Assembly: GCF_014652375.1 (NCBI RefSeq)
Contig: NZ_BMYR01000011.1
Coordinates: forward strand, 91,657 to 155,656
DNA from: Alishewanella tabrizica
GTDB lineage: Bacteria; Pseudomonadota; Gammaproteobacteria; Enterobacterales; Alteromonadaceae
Direction: 5' to 3'
DNA length: 64,000 bases
The position numbers were made by a program, and so were the translations under genes. The stretch's first letter is position 1. Each line of letters starts with the position of its first letter. Of this stretch, positions 26,660 through 37,129 are shown piece by piece. Below the pieces are notes generated by a model that made no database searches, was not told where the DNA came from, and worked only from the letters and a program-made list of their open reading frames with translations.

Positions 26660-27943
26660 ATGCGTTTACGTCTTCTTGCTGCCTTAGTTTTTGCAACGCT
26701 CGCCTATTCACCCAGTTCGGTTACTGCTGAAGTCATACGTATAAGCCCTGAACTAGAACAACAAGTGATAAGCTGGCGACGTGATTTACACCAACACCCC
26801 GAATTAAGTAACCGCGAGTTTCGCACCGCCAAGGTCATTGCTGCACATTTAGAGCAGTTGGGCTTACGCGTGCAAACGGGTATCGCCCATACTGGCGTAG
26901 TGGCTATTTTAGACAGCGGTAAGCCTGGGCCGGTATTAGCACTGCGTGCCGATATGGATGCATTGCCCGTTACCGAACAAACCGATCTGCCTTTTCGATC
27001 AGTGGCGAAGGGCGAATACCGAGGTAAAGACGTTGGCGTGATGCACGCCTGTGGCCATGACTTACATGTCGCAATGCTGATGGGGGCTGCTGATTACTTA
27101 GTTAAACACAAAGTACAGCTTACAGGTAAAGTGATGTTTATTTTTCAACCCGCAGAAGAAGGGGCTCCCGCAGGCGAAGAAGGGGGCGCTGAACTGATGC
27201 TAAAACAAGGGTTGTTTGCTAAAGACAAACCCGAGGCGATCTTCGGTATTCATGTTTGGGCACCGGCTAACACCGGCGTTGTTCAGTATCGCTCAGGGCC
27301 ATTAATGGCATCTTCGGACCGCTTTGAAATACGCGTAAAAGGTCGACAAACCCATGGCTCTGCTCCTTGGGGCGGGGTGGATCCTATTGTTGCCGCAGCA
27401 CAAATTATCAACAACGTACAAACCATTGTTAGCCGCCAAATTAATATTACCCGCGCGCCAGCCGTGATCAGCTTTGGTATTGTGGAAGGCGGCGTACGCA
27501 ATAACATTATTCCAGACGAAGTTTACTTAGAAGGGACGATTCGAAATTTTGATATGGGTATTCGCCAACAAATTTTTGGTTTACTGACCAAAGCCGCGGA
27601 AGCCAGTGCGGCGGTTACCGGCGCCAGCGCCGAGGTTAAGATTGAAGAAGGCTATCCGGTAACCCTGAATGATCCCACGCTCACGGCGCGCTCATTACCT
27701 ATTTTGCAACAGGTTGCTGGTATTGAAAATGTGCAGGAAAGCCCATTAGTGACTGGGGCAGAAGATTTTTCCTATTATGCGCTAGAAACCCCAGGGCTAT
27801 TTGTATTTTTAGGGATCACGCCCGAAGGCCAAGACGCAGCAATAGCACCGGCTAATCATTCACCACATTTTTATGCTGACGAAAAAGCGCTAAAAACGGG
27901 TACAGAGCTATTTATTAATTGGATAATGGCCTATCAGCCATAA
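26660..27943 (+). CDS. M20 family metal-dependent amidohydrolase, secreted
   Basis: A 427-residue peptidase M20D/aminoacylase-type protein with a signal peptide (residues 1-23, ending SVTAE). Metal-site motifs are MHACGHDLHVAML and PAEEG; the catalytic domain is interrupted by a dimerisation domain (RFEIRVKGRQTHGSAPW, about residues 210-320). Closest relatives act on N-acyl amino acids such as hippurate or indole-acetyl amino acids, or on peptides. Export to the periplasm suggests nutrient scavenging. It has a TTGGAG ribosome site. Confidence 0.85.
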   Translation: MRLRLLAALVFATLAYSPSSVTAEVIRISPELEQQVISWRRDLHQHPELSNREFRTAKVIAAHLEQLGLRVQTGIAHTGVVAILDSGKPGPVLALRADMDALPVTEQTDLPFRSVAKGEYRGKDVGVMHACGHDLHVAMLMGAADYLVKHKVQLTGKVMFIFQPAEEGAPAGEEGGAELMLKQGLFAKDKPEAIFGIHVWAPANTGVVQYRSGPLMASSDRFEIRVKGRQTHGSAPWGGVDPIVAAAQIINNVQTIVSRQINITRAPAVISFGIVEGGVRNNIIPDEVYLEGTIRNFDMGIRQQIFGLLTKAAEASAAVTGASAEVKIEEGYPVTLNDPTLTARSLPILQQVAGIENVQESPLVTGAEDFSYYALETPGLFVFLGITPEGQDAAIAPANHSPHFYADEKALKTGTELFINWIMAYQP

Positions 27944-27996
27944 ACTTATTGCTTTTTAACCCGTCTAATAACGTTTAAACACTCACAAGGAAGGCT

Positions 27997-28971
27997 ATGC
28001 AACGTTTTATTGCTTTATTACTGCTCGGCGTAAGTTATCACTCCGTAGCCACAACGGCGCTAGAGCAACAAGTCGAGACACTTTTTCAACAGAAAGCCTA
28101 TGACGATGTTAAAGCACTTATTGCCCCTCAGGTTAATAATAAAACCAAAGATGCGTTTTTATTAGCCACATTAGGCCGCAGTGAGTTGGCACTGGGTAAT
28201 GCAACAGCAGCGGAAAAATGGCTTGCCAAAGCCGTAAAAGCCGATGCGGCTAACGCAAAATACCAATTTTGGTATGGCCGTGCCAGCTGTGATTCGGCAC
28301 AGCAAGCCAATATGCTCAGTGCCCTCGGTTTTGCTAAACGCTGTGTCAACGCCTTTGAGCAAGCGCATCAATTAGCACCCGAGAATGCAGTTTACCTTGA
28401 AGCATTGGCGAAATATTATGCGCAAGCGCCTGGCGTGGCAGGTGGCGATAAAGACAAAGCGATGGCACTGAGCAAAACCTTACAGCAAGTCGAGCCACTT
28501 AAAGGCCACTTGCTAGAATTAGAATTGCTATTACAACAAGATCAAACCGAAGCAGCCAAAGCCTTAATAGATCAAGTCCCGGCCTTACAAAACCGGCCTG
28601 AACCCTATTTTATGCACGGGGTAAAATTGGCACAAAGCCGCGATTACGCAGGCGCAGTGCAGCAGTTTGTTCACGCCAGCAAACAAGACGCCATTGATAC
28701 AGAGGCAAAACGCAGTCGTTTATTAGCTCTGTACCAGCTAGGGCGTGCAACTGTACTGGCTAAAACCGACTATCCACAAGGGATTGATGCATTACAACGC
28801 TTTTTAGCCGACGAAGAAACCTTGCCTGAATTTAACGAGTGGGCGCAGTTTCGTCTTGCGCAACTGTATTTAGCCACGGAGCAACGTCCAGCAGCAGAAA
28901 CATTGCTTTCGGCACTGCAAAACAGCACCAAAGATAACACCTTAAAAACCGAAATTAAGAAAATATACTAA
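27997..28971 (+). CDS. Secreted TPR-repeat protein
   Basis: A 324-residue protein with a signal peptide (residues 1-18) and at least four TPR-like helical repeats, for example LATLGRSELALGNATAAEKW and EWAQFRLAQLYLATEQRPAA. TPR proteins hold protein partners; none is evident here. AAGGAAGG is a strong ribosome site. The stop codon overlaps the start of the YaeR-like gene (TAATG), so the two are co-translated. Confidence 0.8.
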   Translation: MQRFIALLLLGVSYHSVATTALEQQVETLFQQKAYDDVKALIAPQVNNKTKDAFLLATLGRSELALGNATAAEKWLAKAVKADAANAKYQFWYGRASCDSAQQANMLSALGFAKRCVNAFEQAHQLAPENAVYLEALAKYYAQAPGVAGGDKDKAMALSKTLQQVEPLKGHLLELELLLQQDQTEAAKALIDQVPALQNRPEPYFMHGVKLAQSRDYAGAVQQFVHASKQDAIDTEAKRSRLLALYQLGRATVLAKTDYPQGIDALQRFLADEETLPEFNEWAQFRLAQLYLATEQRPAAETLLSALQNSTKDNTLKTEIKKIY

Positions 28972-29366
28972 TGCCAAGACCGTATTTTCAGGGCATTCAT
29001 CATGTGGCATTAATTGTCAGTGATTATGCCCGCAGTAAACACTTCTATAGCGAAATGCTTGGCTTGCGCATTATAGCTGAGCATTACCGCGAGGCCCGTC
29101 AATCGTGGAAACTGGATTTGCAATTACCCGACGGCAGCCAATTGGAATTGTTTAGTTTTCCGGATGCCCCCTCCCGACCCAGCCGACCCGAAGCGCAAGG
29201 ATTACGCCATCTGGCTTTTGCTGTAACCGATTTAGAACACTGGATCAGCTATTTGCAACAACAGCATGTCGCCACCGAAGCCATTCGTGTTGATGAGTAC
29301 ACAGGCAAGCGCTTTACTTTTTTTCAGGATCCAGATGGCCTACCCTTAGAGCTATATCAGCGTTAA
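28971..29366 (+). CDS. gloA2: VOC-family protein YaeR (GloA2)
   Basis: A 131-residue glyoxalase/bleomycin-resistance fold protein that follows E. coli YaeR almost motif for motif: HHVALIVSDYARSKHFY, YREARQSWKLDL, FSFPDAPSRPSRPEA, GLRHLAFAVTDLE, KRFTFFQDPDGLPLELY. The putative metal ligands are the histidine in HHVA, Glu in LELFSF, His in RHLAF and Glu in LELY. The exact substrate of YaeR is not settled. It is followed by a strong terminator. Confidence 0.9.
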   Translation: MPRPYFQGIHHVALIVSDYARSKHFYSEMLGLRIIAEHYREARQSWKLDLQLPDGSQLELFSFPDAPSRPSRPEAQGLRHLAFAVTDLEHWISYLQQQHVATEAIRVDEYTGKRFTFFQDPDGLPLELYQR

Positions 29367-29432
29367 TCACTATCGAAGGGACCAAACAATAAACGCGCTA
29401 GCTTATACCTCCACCTGTAGCGCCTTGAAGAC

Positions 29433-29462
29433 AAAAAACCGGCAAAGTATGCCGGTTTTTTT
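29433..29462. terminator. Bidirectional terminator between gloA2 and ppc
   Basis: An 11-bp stem (A-run plus CCGGC at 29433-29443, GCCGG plus T-run from 29451) with a 7-base loop. A- and T-runs on the two sides let it work for both convergent genes. Confidence 0.9.
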
Positions 29463-29482
29463 GGTGATACATTCGAGCGGCC

Positions 29483-32113
29483 TTAACCCGAATTTCGCAT
29501 CCCCGCAGCAATACCAGCAATAGTCACCATTAAAGCTCGATTGCTTTGATCATTAATGCTATCGGGATGCTGCCGTGCGCGCTTTAACAGCTCGACTTGT
29601 AAGATATGTAGCGGATCAACGTAAGTATTACGCAACATTATCGATTCGCGGATCCACCCCTCTTTTGCCATTAGGGTATCACTGTGAATTAACTGCAGTA
29701 ATAAAGCGCGATCTGCGGCAAGTTGCTGCCGTAATTGCTCGCCTAAACCTTGTAATTCGGCAGGGACTAACACCTTGTCATAATAGGCTGAGATTTCAAT
29801 GTCGGCCTTTAAAAAGACCATTTCTAACATGGATAACCGCGTTGCAAAAAATGGCCATTGCTGCTGCATTTCATCAAGTAGCGCCCCATTATGTTCAGCG
29901 ACGGCTTTGGCTAAGGCATTACCCGCACCTAACCAAGCCGGCAGCATTAAACGGTTTTGCGACCAAGCAAAAATCCACGGGATCGCGCGTAAGCTCTCTA
30001 CCCCACCGGTCGGATTACGCTTGGCTGGACGACTGCCCAAGGGTAATTTACCCAATTCTTGTTCGGGGGTTGCGGCGCGGAAATAAGGTACAAAGGCTTT
30101 ATTGTGCCGCACCACTGCACGATATGCGTCGCAAGAATCTGCTGCTAATTGCGTCATTAGCGTGCGCCAGCTCGCTTTAGGTACGGGCGGCGGCAGTAAC
30201 ATGCCTTCGAGAACCGCACTGGCATATAGCGCCAAGCTGCGTACTGCCAAAGCAGGTAAACCAAACTTAAAACGAATCATCTCGCCCTGTTCAGTGACGC
30301 GCAGACCTCCTGCCAGTGAACCCGGCGGTTGCGATAAGATTGCCGCATGGGCAGGACCACCGCCACGGCCGATAGTACCGCCACGACCATGAAATAATGT
30401 TAGTTTAACGCCGTAGTCATTACTGAGCTTAACTAGGGCTTCTTGTGCACTGTATTGTGCCCAGGCGGCAGCTAGTACTCCAGCATCTTTAGCCGAATCA
30501 GAATAGCCAATCATGACTTCCTGACGGCCATTAATGTAACCACGATACCAATCAATACTGAGCAACTGCCGCATGCACTCTGGCGCATGTTGTAAATCAC
30601 TCAGGGTTTCAAATAACGGTGCAACAGGCATGGGAAAACTGATGCCCGCTTCTTTTAATAGGAGTTGTACCGCGAGCACATCAGATGGTTTGCCTGCCAT
30701 CGAGATCACATAGGTGCTAAGGGCTTCACTACCATGCCTAGCGACGATGTCGCACGTATCCAACACTTCTTGTACATCTGCCGAAGGCTGCCAACTTTTT
30801 GGAAATAACGGTCGCTTATTCGCCAGCTCACGTAATAAAAACGCCTGCCGATCGCTTTCGGTCCAAGCACCATAGTCACCCAATCCCAAGTAACGCGTCA
30901 GCTCGGCAAATACTTGAGCGTGGCGAGCGGCATCTTGTCGTACATCTAGTTTCAACAAAGTTAAGCCAAACGTATAGGCCCGACGAATGGTATCGGTTAA
31001 ACGTCCACGCGCAATTAACTGCATGCCGCTGGCTAATAACGACTCGTAGCACAATAACAATGGCTCGAGCAGTTGTTGATTATGCCAAATAAGATCAAAA
31101 GGCCGCTGTAACCGATCATGTTTTAACGCTTCGGTTAACCAATCACGCTTTTGTATTAACTGCTGCCGTAGCTTATTCAATACCGCGCGATAAGGCTCAG
31201 AGGCCTGCTCACTCGCCGCGATTAGCTCAGCAGATCCACTGTTCATCGACAATTCTGTAGACAACAAATCTAAATCACGAATAAATAAATCGGCGGGTTT
31301 CCAACGACTAAGCAAGAGCACTTGACGGGTAACTTTAGCGGTTACAAAAGGATTACCATCCCGATCGCCGCCCATCCAAGAAGAAAAACGCACCGGCGCA
31401 GCATCCAAGGGTAAGCCGGAGCCAAGTGCAGTATTCAGATCGGCATCTAATTCACGTAAAAAATCGGGTACAGCCTGCCACAGGGAGCTTTCGATCACCG
31501 CAAAACCCGATTTTGCCTCGTCTACTGGTGTAGGTCGCTGCTCTCGGATCTCATTAGTGTGCCATGCTTGGCTAATTAACTCGGTTAAACGCAATTGCAA
31601 TTGCTGACGTTGCCATGGCGTGTGTTGCTGCTCCAGTTGCGCCAAGCAACCGGCAATTTCACTCAACTTGTGGATCAGAGTACGTCGCGCCACTTCGGTC
31701 GGGTGCGCGGTTAAGACTAATTCAATGGAAAGATCGCGCACAGCCTGATTAATGTCACCTTTCTGTAACGCGGCATCTTTTAAGCGTTGAAACAGCTCGG
31801 TTAATGGCTCTGGTTTTTCTATACTTTGGCGGCCCGCTTGACTCACACTAAAATGCTGCTCAGCTAAATTGGCTAAGTTTAAAAACTGAGCAAAGGCACG
31901 CGCTACAGGTAACAATTCATCATCGCTTAACGCCGTTAATACCTGACGTAATTGCTCCGCTTGCTTGCTATCGCCTTGCCGTGCTTCTTTAGATAATTGC
32001 CGAATTTGTTCAACCCGCTGCAGCACCGCATCACCCAAATGTTGGCGTAATGTCTCACCCAACTCAGTCCCCAACAACCCGACATTTGCCCTTAGGGCGG
32101 CGTATTGCTCCAT
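29483..32113 (-). CDS. ppc: Phosphoenolpyruvate carboxylase
   Basis: An 876-residue enzyme that carboxylates phosphoenolpyruvate to oxaloacetate. It matches E. coli Ppc across its length. Visible active-site motifs are [14 protein letters not shown] (catalytic histidine), [47 protein letters not shown] and the C-terminal MRNSG that closes the family. I chose the ATG at 32113 ([15 protein letters not shown]), which lines up with the E. coli start; the frame extends 11 codons further. It is a single-gene unit. Confidence 0.97.
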   Translation of the reverse strand: MEQYAALRANVGLLGTELGETLRQHLGDAVLQRVEQIRQLSKEARQGDSKQAEQLRQVLTALSDDELLPVARAFAQFLNLANLAEQHFSVSQAGRQSIEKPEPLTELFQRLKDAALQKGDINQAVRDLSIELVLTAHPTEVARRTLIHKLSEIAGCLAQLEQQHTPWQRQQLQLRLTELISQAWHTNEIREQRPTPVDEAKSGFAVIESSLWQAVPDFLRELDADLNTALGSGLPLDAAPVRFSSWMGGDRDGNPFVTAKVTRQVLLLSRWKPADLFIRDLDLLSTELSMNSGSAELIAASEQASEPYRAVLNKLRQQLIQKRDWLTEALKHDRLQRPFDLIWHNQQLLEPLLLCYESLLASGMQLIARGRLTDTIRRAYTFGLTLLKLDVRQDAARHAQVFAELTRYLGLGDYGAWTESDRQAFLLRELANKRPLFPKSWQPSADVQEVLDTCDIVARHGSEALSTYVISMAGKPSDVLAVQLLLKEAGISFPMPVAPLFETLSDLQHAPECMRQLLSIDWYRGYINGRQEVMIGYSDSAKDAGVLAAAWAQYSAQEALVKLSNDYGVKLTLFHGRGGTIGRGGGPAHAAILSQPPGSLAGGLRVTEQGEMIRFKFGLPALAVRSLALYASAVLEGMLLPPPVPKASWRTLMTQLAADSCDAYRAVVRHNKAFVPYFRAATPEQELGKLPLGSRPAKRNPTGGVESLRAIPWIFAWSQNRLMLPAWLGAGNALAKAVAEHNGALLDEMQQQWPFFATRLSMLEMVFLKADIEISAYYDKVLVPAELQGLGEQLRQQLAADRALLLQLIHSDTLMAKEGWIRESIMLRNTYVDPLHILQVELLKRARQHPDSINDQSNRALMVTIAGIAAGMRNSG

Positions 32114-32357
32114 ACTTGTGCTCCGCTGCTCATTGAATAGACACACACCCTAGCCTGTTCTGCGTTGGTACTCAACTATGATTGCTTACCAACTGAGCAA
32201 CATTATTCTTAGGCCGATCTGATTAACGCGCTTAGAATAGAAGTCTATGTAGTGGAAATGCGTGTAAGAGAAGTAAGTGTCACATAGGCACTGGCACCCT
32301 GCTTGCGATATACTCGGTTACGCAGAACGTTAATCTATGTAGTTGTGGAATAAAACG

Positions 32358-33062
32358 ATGACAAGCACCAGCAACCAACCCAAAAAATCCAGTGGCTTAC
32401 TCAGTAACTTGCTGATAAACGTAGTGATCCCTGCCATTATCCTCAGTAAATTTAGTGGCGAACATCAATTAGGCCCGGTGTGGGGGCTCGTTGTGGCACT
32501 GGCGTTTCCCGTATGTTTTGGTGTATGGGAATTAAAACACGCCGGAAAAGTCAATTTCTTCTCTGTGTTAGGCGTGATTAGTGTCCTGCTCACAGGCGGA
32601 ATCGCATTATTGCAATTAGATGCAAAATACATTGCCATTAAGGAAGCGGCGATCCCTGGTGCTATTGGTGTGGCGGTTTTAATTAGCCAATATACGCGCT
32701 ACCCTTTAGTTAAAAAGTTTATCTTAAATGGTGAGCTGTTAGACAACGCTAAACTGTATGCCGAACTAGAACAACAACAAAACACCGTCGCCTTTGAGAA
32801 AAAATTAGCCCAAGCAGGGTATTTAGTCGCCGCCTCGTTTTTTCTTTCCTCCTTATTAAACTATGTGCTGGCCAAAGTGATCTTAGTTAGCCCACCAGGC
32901 ACCACAGCATTTAATGAAGAACTGGGTAAAATGACCTGGCTCAGTTATCCCGTTATCGTATTACCCAGCATGGCGATGTTGTTTTTCGCTATCTGGTTTA
33001 TTTTTAGTAGTATTAGTAAGTTAACCGGAAAAGAACTCGATAGTTTTATGCACACGCCCTAA
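32358..33062 (+). CDS. VC0807-type integral membrane protein
   Basis: A 234-residue protein with about six membrane helices and the features of the conserved VC0807 family: VIPAIILSKFSG, WELKHAGKVNFFSVLGVISVLLTGGI and DAKYIAIKEAAIP. No biochemical function is established for this family. An in-frame TTG lies 5 codons earlier (32343); I prefer the ATG at 32358. It is divergent from ppc. Confidence 0.7.
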   Translation: MTSTSNQPKKSSGLLSNLLINVVIPAIILSKFSGEHQLGPVWGLVVALAFPVCFGVWELKHAGKVNFFSVLGVISVLLTGGIALLQLDAKYIAIKEAAIPGAIGVAVLISQYTRYPLVKKFILNGELLDNAKLYAELEQQQNTVAFEKKLAQAGYLVAASFFLSSLLNYVLAKVILVSPPGTTAFNEELGKMTWLSYPVIVLPSMAMLFFAIWFIFSSISKLTGKELDSFMHTP

Positions 33063-33112
33063 CACCAAGGTAACACTGTGAAAGCAGTGAACACTGGCAA
33101 TGGCTCGCGATA

Positions 33113-33143
33113 CGCGGTTTATCGTTTCATCGTATAAACCGCG
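33113..33143. terminator. Inverted repeat between convergent genes
   Basis: CGCGGTTTAT (33113-33122) and ATAAACCGCG (33134-33143) form a perfect 10-bp stem with an 11-base loop between the VC0807-type and sodium-channel genes. It lacks a T-run, so it is a probable but not typical bidirectional terminator. Confidence 0.5.
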
Positions 33144-33154
33144 CAGTTCCCACC

Positions 33155-33991
33155 TTATTCCTTATTATGCGACGGCAATTGTGCTCTTAATGCCGCTAAT
33201 TCAGCTTGTAATTGCTGCATTTGTAACAATAAATCTTGCTGTACTTGTGCTTTTGCATCGATTTCGTCTTTATGTTCTTCTTCATTCATACTTTGCACTG
33301 CGTTGACAATCACCGCAATAAACAGATTTAGCATCGTGAAAGTCGCTATAAGAATAAACGGTACGAAGAAAGCCCATGCATAAGGGAATTGTTCCATAAC
33401 AGGCCGCGAAATCCCCATTGACCAACTCTCTAGCGTCATTACTTGGAACAAGGTATATAAGGTTGCCCCCAAGCTACCAAACCATTCTGGAAATGCCTGA
33501 CCAAATAACTTAGTGGCCATAACGGCAGAAACGTAATACACCAAGCCGAGCACCATAGCGATGGAGACCATGCCATTAAGTGATTTTACTAACGCCCCAA
33601 CAATTTTTTTCATAGACGGTACAAAGGTCAACACCCGCAATACACGTAGTACACGTAACGCCCGCAACACAGCAAAAGGCCCACTTGCTGGCACTAATGC
33701 AATGGCCACCACAGCAAAATCAAATAAGCTCCAGGCATCTTTAAAAAATGCCAAACGGTAGGCATAAATTCGTAGTGCAATTTCGATAACAAAGATCCAT
33801 AAAATAATGCGATCTAAGGCTAAAATAGGGCCCGACGCCACCGCCATAATCTCTGCAGAGGTTTCTAAACCTAATAACACCGCATTAATTAAAATTAAGG
33901 TTAATAAGGTGCGCTGCACCCAAGATCGTGCCAACCAATTAACAACGTTTGTTTGCAGCCCTGGTGATGCGACAACGGTTACTTCACTCAT
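33155..33991 (-). CDS. Voltage-gated sodium channel, BacNav type
   Basis: A 278-residue single-domain six-helix channel that works as a tetramer. S4 carries four arginines in the stretch RALRVLRVLRVLTFVP. The selectivity filter is FQVMTLESWSMG, identical in its core TLESW to the characterised bacterial Nav channels NaChBac and NavAb, so sodium selectivity is expected. The C-terminus is a heptad-rich tail (VQQDLLLQMQQLQAEL) typical of the BacNav coiled-coil bundle. I chose ATG 33991 because GGAG lies 8 bases upstream; the longer frame to 34084 is not family-like. In marine bacteria these channels are linked to motility and pH homeostasis. Confidence 0.93.
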   Translation of the reverse strand: MSEVTVVASPGLQTNVVNWLARSWVQRTLLTLILINAVLLGLETSAEIMAVASGPILALDRIILWIFVIEIALRIYAYRLAFFKDAWSLFDFAVVAIALVPASGPFAVLRALRVLRVLRVLTFVPSMKKIVGALVKSLNGMVSIAMVLGLVYYVSAVMATKLFGQAFPEWFGSLGATLYTLFQVMTLESWSMGISRPVMEQFPYAWAFFVPFILIATFTMLNLFIAVIVNAVQSMNEEEHKDEIDAKAQVQQDLLLQMQQLQAELAALRAQLPSHNKE

Positions 33992-34072
33992 CTTACGTAC
34001 TCCAAAAATTGATGGCGCCATTGTAGAAGAACGGTTAAACAGATCAATGCATGCATGAGAAAGACCCATAAA

Positions 34073-34098
34073 AAAACCCGACATTTACGTCGGGTTTT
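34073..34098 (-). terminator. Rho-independent terminator of the TonB receptor gene
   Basis: AAAACCCGAC (34073-34082) pairs with GTCGGGTTTT (34089-34098) over a 6-base loop; on the minus strand a run of seven T ends it. It follows the receptor stop by about 30 bases and lies just upstream of the channel gene. Confidence 0.85.
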
Positions 34099-34126
34099 GC
34101 GCTGGTCTCTTTTGCACGCCTATGGC

Positions 34127-36946
34127 TTAAAAAGCATACGATAGACTGGTGTAGTAAAAACGACCAATATTGTTATACAAACCGGTTTCGGCTGTGGTAC
34201 CGGTAGTAACACCCGGCAAATCACGGTTAAACACATTGTCCATGCCTAACGCCAGTTTAATGCCATTGGCGAAGTCATATCCAAGGCGAATATCGGTTAC
34301 GACATAACTACCATACTGCATGATATCGCTAGGATCTGGATTTATCGCCAGTGATTGCGACGTAAACAGTGATACCGCATCGATATAGCGTGTTTTCACG
34401 CCGGCCGACCACGCATCGTACCGGTAATTCACCGTTAAATTCGCTTGCCATGTCGCGTCACCCACCACGCCAGCATTTTCAATAAACTCATTTGGAAAAT
34501 CTTGGAATGAGAAGGTTTTACGTGATTCTAACCAAGTACCAATAAGTTTGGTATTAAAGCGCCCACCTAAACCGTCTAAATCGTACCCGAGTTCAACATC
34601 GACACCGCTGGCCGTTTGTGCTGCCACGTTTTGGACAACAGACGTAATACGCTGTAAGGTTTGCGCTACTGGATCACGCTGCACTAAATTACAGAACTGT
34701 GTATTTGGGCCGCTGGCGGAATCTACACAACGGTTTAAAATATTTTGCGCGCTGATAGCTGCTATAGCATCATCAATTTCAATAGACCAATAATCAGCAG
34801 TAACACTAAAACCACGAATAAATTCTGGTTGATACACAAATCCCACTGTGTAGCTGTCTGATTTCTCAGCACGTAAATTAGGATTACCGCCGCTAACCCC
34901 CTCAACAGTAGAAGGCGGATTATTTAATGGGAAATCAGGTGCGATGCCAATAGCGGCACAATTGTTAACGCGCGTTTGATTCTGTCTTTCTGTTGTAGCA
35001 CAGGGATCGATCACACTAAAAAACGTCTGATTTTGCGGGCCAAATAACTCGCTAATATTCGGTGCGCGTAACGCTTCTGAATAGGTTGCACGTACACGTA
35101 GTGCGTTGTTAATCGTCCAATCTAAACCGGTCTTCCAACTTGTAGCCTCACCAATGGTGCTGTACTTGGCATAACGCACGGCGGCATCAAAGGCTAAATC
35201 TTGAATTAAGGGTAAATCTGCCAGCAAGGGAATAGACACTTCAGTGAAGGCCTCTTTTACATCAAACTCACCCCGCATATATTGCAGTGAGTTTAAGAAC
35301 GTTGCACCGGTAGCGGCGAAACGATCAGGCACTGATTCACTTCGCTCTTTGCGATATTCTACGCCCGCAGAAAACCCCACATAGCCAGCGGGTAATTCGA
35401 ATACACTGCTATTATTGATACTGCCGTTAACAACCGTTTGCGTAATGGTGCTATGGCTGTATGACGTGGTGTTAAACCAATCACGTGCAGCCTGATTAAT
35501 CGCATTATCGCCAAACAAACTGGTTGGCACGCAGCCAAAAGCGCGTGCAGTGGTATCACGACATACAATGTCACCGTTATCCAGAGCAATGGCATCTACA
35601 GATTGTGCAAAGTTAGTCCGCATTAAATTGTTGTAATTCACCTGTTCTAAGGTCGTCTCACCATGAGTAAGATAACTCTCAAATCCCCAATCAGCGGATA
35701 ACTCCCCCTCAGCGCCAATCACAAAACGTGATGTCGTGCGGGTATTTTGTTCAAATCGCCGCCCAGCATCTTTTTGAAAGCGATGGATACGGATCGTTTC
35801 TAAGCCATTGGCATCCATCAAAGCGGCCATACTGTCGTCTAAAAAAGCGTTATCGCGCGCGATGCCAATTGCCGTGCGATATTCAAAAAACGAAGGTTGA
35901 CCTTCATTGCTGCCCTTACTGCGAACATATTTGCCTTCGGCAAACAGGTTGATGCTATCGGTTAAATCGAAATTTGCTTTCATGTTCACGTTTTGGCGAT
36001 TAAAGCCAGGCTGTAAATCTTGGTATTCACGCAGATTTAAGAATTCACAATTGCTGCAGTGCTCAATATTGCCGTATGTCGTACCCAGGTTTTGCAAACG
36101 TACGCTGCCATCTGGATTAAAAATATACCAATCGCCATTTAACAAAAAGTTTCCGGCGGTTGCGCTATCATACCAACCGGCGTTCGCTACAGTAATGCGA
36201 TCAGGAATACCGTCATTGATAAAGACACCGTCGCTATTGCGGAAGTCACCGTTTGCTGGATTGGCAACCGCCATGTAAGACGTTCGCGTTAAACGTCTCT
36301 GCGTGGCATTCATGCCATCTTGCCCTGCATACTCCGCCGCTATCGCAACATTGCCACGCCCACCGGCAAAGTTAGTACCAAATGACAAGGAGACCTTTTG
36401 ATTTTCATATGGATTATCGTCGGCATAACCTTTACTAGCTTGTAAATCAAAGCCTTGAATGTCTTTTTTCAGTTTAAAATTGACTACGCCTGTCACGGCA
36501 TCCGCACCGTACACAGCGGAAGCGCCGCCAGTAATGATCTCAACAGAGTCTAACCAAGCGGTAGGAATACTATTGGTGTCTACTGCAGCAGAACCTGCGC
36601 TACTGGCAACATGACGGCGACCATCAACTAACACCAGAGTGCGTGAAGCCCCCATGCTACGCAAATCTAATAAACTTAACCCTGCTGTACCAATAGAGCG
36701 CCCTGCGTTTGCTAATGAAAATGTTGCGGCTAACGAAGGTAACGTGTTCAACACTTCACCAATGTTCATGGCACCCGTTTCAACTAAATCGCGTCCTGAA
36801 ATGACCGTAACCGGTGAAGGCGCTATGGCCCCTTCGCGAAGAATACGTGAACCTGTAACTTGAATGCGCTCTGGCACGCCATCTACTACAGCCGCTTGTG
36901 CTTGTGCCGAAACCGGGCTGACTGCCGCTACAGCAACAGCCACCAA
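34127..36946 (-). CDS. TonB-dependent receptor, start region interrupted
   Basis: About 939 residues of an outer membrane receptor: TonB-box-like PERIQVTGSRI, a plug with VIITGGASAVYGADAVTGVVNF-type sequence (EIITGGASAVYGADAVTGVV), a long barrel and a C-terminal SLSYAF. Layout and length match the large peptide- or sugar-type receptors of Alteromonadales. The body is intact, but the natural ATG appears to be at 36988 and an in-frame TAG stop at 36952-36950 separates it from the rest. From TTG at 36946 (or GTG 36943) the protein would begin in mid-signal peptide, with no positive N-region and no ribosome site. It may be a fresh pseudogene, a sequence error or rescued by suppression. Confidence 0.75.
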   Translation of the reverse strand: MVAVAVAAVSPVSAQAQAAVVDGVPERIQVTGSRILREGAIAPSPVTVISGRDLVETGAMNIGEVLNTLPSLAATFSLANAGRSIGTAGLSLLDLRSMGASRTLVLVDGRRHVASSAGSAAVDTNSIPTAWLDSVEIITGGASAVYGADAVTGVVNFKLKKDIQGFDLQASKGYADDNPYENQKVSLSFGTNFAGGRGNVAIAAEYAGQDGMNATQRRLTRTSYMAVANPANGDFRNSDGVFINDGIPDRITVANAGWYDSATAGNFLLNGDWYIFNPDGSVRLQNLGTTYGNIEHCSNCEFLNLREYQDLQPGFNRQNVNMKANFDLTDSINLFAEGKYVRSKGSNEGQPSFFEYRTAIGIARDNAFLDDSMAALMDANGLETIRIHRFQKDAGRRFEQNTRTTSRFVIGAEGELSADWGFESYLTHGETTLEQVNYNNLMRTNFAQSVDAIALDNGDIVCRDTTARAFGCVPTSLFGDNAINQAARDWFNTTSYSHSTITQTVVNGSINNSSVFELPAGYVGFSAGVEYRKERSESVPDRFAATGATFLNSLQYMRGEFDVKEAFTEVSIPLLADLPLIQDLAFDAAVRYAKYSTIGEATSWKTGLDWTINNALRVRATYSEALRAPNISELFGPQNQTFFSVIDPCATTERQNQTRVNNCAAIGIAPDFPLNNPPSTVEGVSGGNPNLRAEKSDSYTVGFVYQPEFIRGFSVTADYWSIEIDDAIAAISAQNILNRCVDSASGPNTQFCNLVQRDPVAQTLQRITSVVQNVAAQTASGVDVELGYDLDGLGGRFNTKLIGTWLESRKTFSFQDFPNEFIENAGVVGDATWQANLTVNYRYDAWSAGVKTRYIDAVSLFTSQSLAINPDPSDIMQYGSYVVTDIRLGYDFANGIKLALGMDNVFNRDLPGVTTGTTAETGLYNNIGRFYYTSLSYAF

Positions 36947-36949
36947 ACT

Positions 36950-36988
36950 CTATTGACCTAACGCCAATGAGGAAAAACGCTCAGACAT
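36950..36988 (-). other. Receptor leader with premature TAG stop
   Basis: A CAGGAG ribosome site lies 5-6 bases before the ATG at 36988, which opens MSERFSSLALGQ and then meets TAG at codon 13. The same frame continues directly into SLVAVAVAAVSPVSAQA, the hydrophobic core and cleavage site of the receptor signal peptide. Removing the single stop codon would restore a normal signal sequence. Confidence 0.8.
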
Positions 36989-37129
36989 AGTAACTCCTGA
37001 TAAAAGCAGCCAGCAGGTGGCCAAAGCAAAGTCATCACCTATTCGTGGCGCGATAACCTTAAGAGGGGCGGCATTGTATGGATCTGCAGCTAAATCACCA
37101 GCAGAAATTGCTTAAAACTTACCGATTGA

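Noticed and set aside
32231..32255. AGAAGTCT, a single met-box-like 8-mer upstream of the VC0807-type gene
   Set aside because: Neighbouring 8-mers in phase match poorly; MetJ needs at least two boxes, so this is probably chance.
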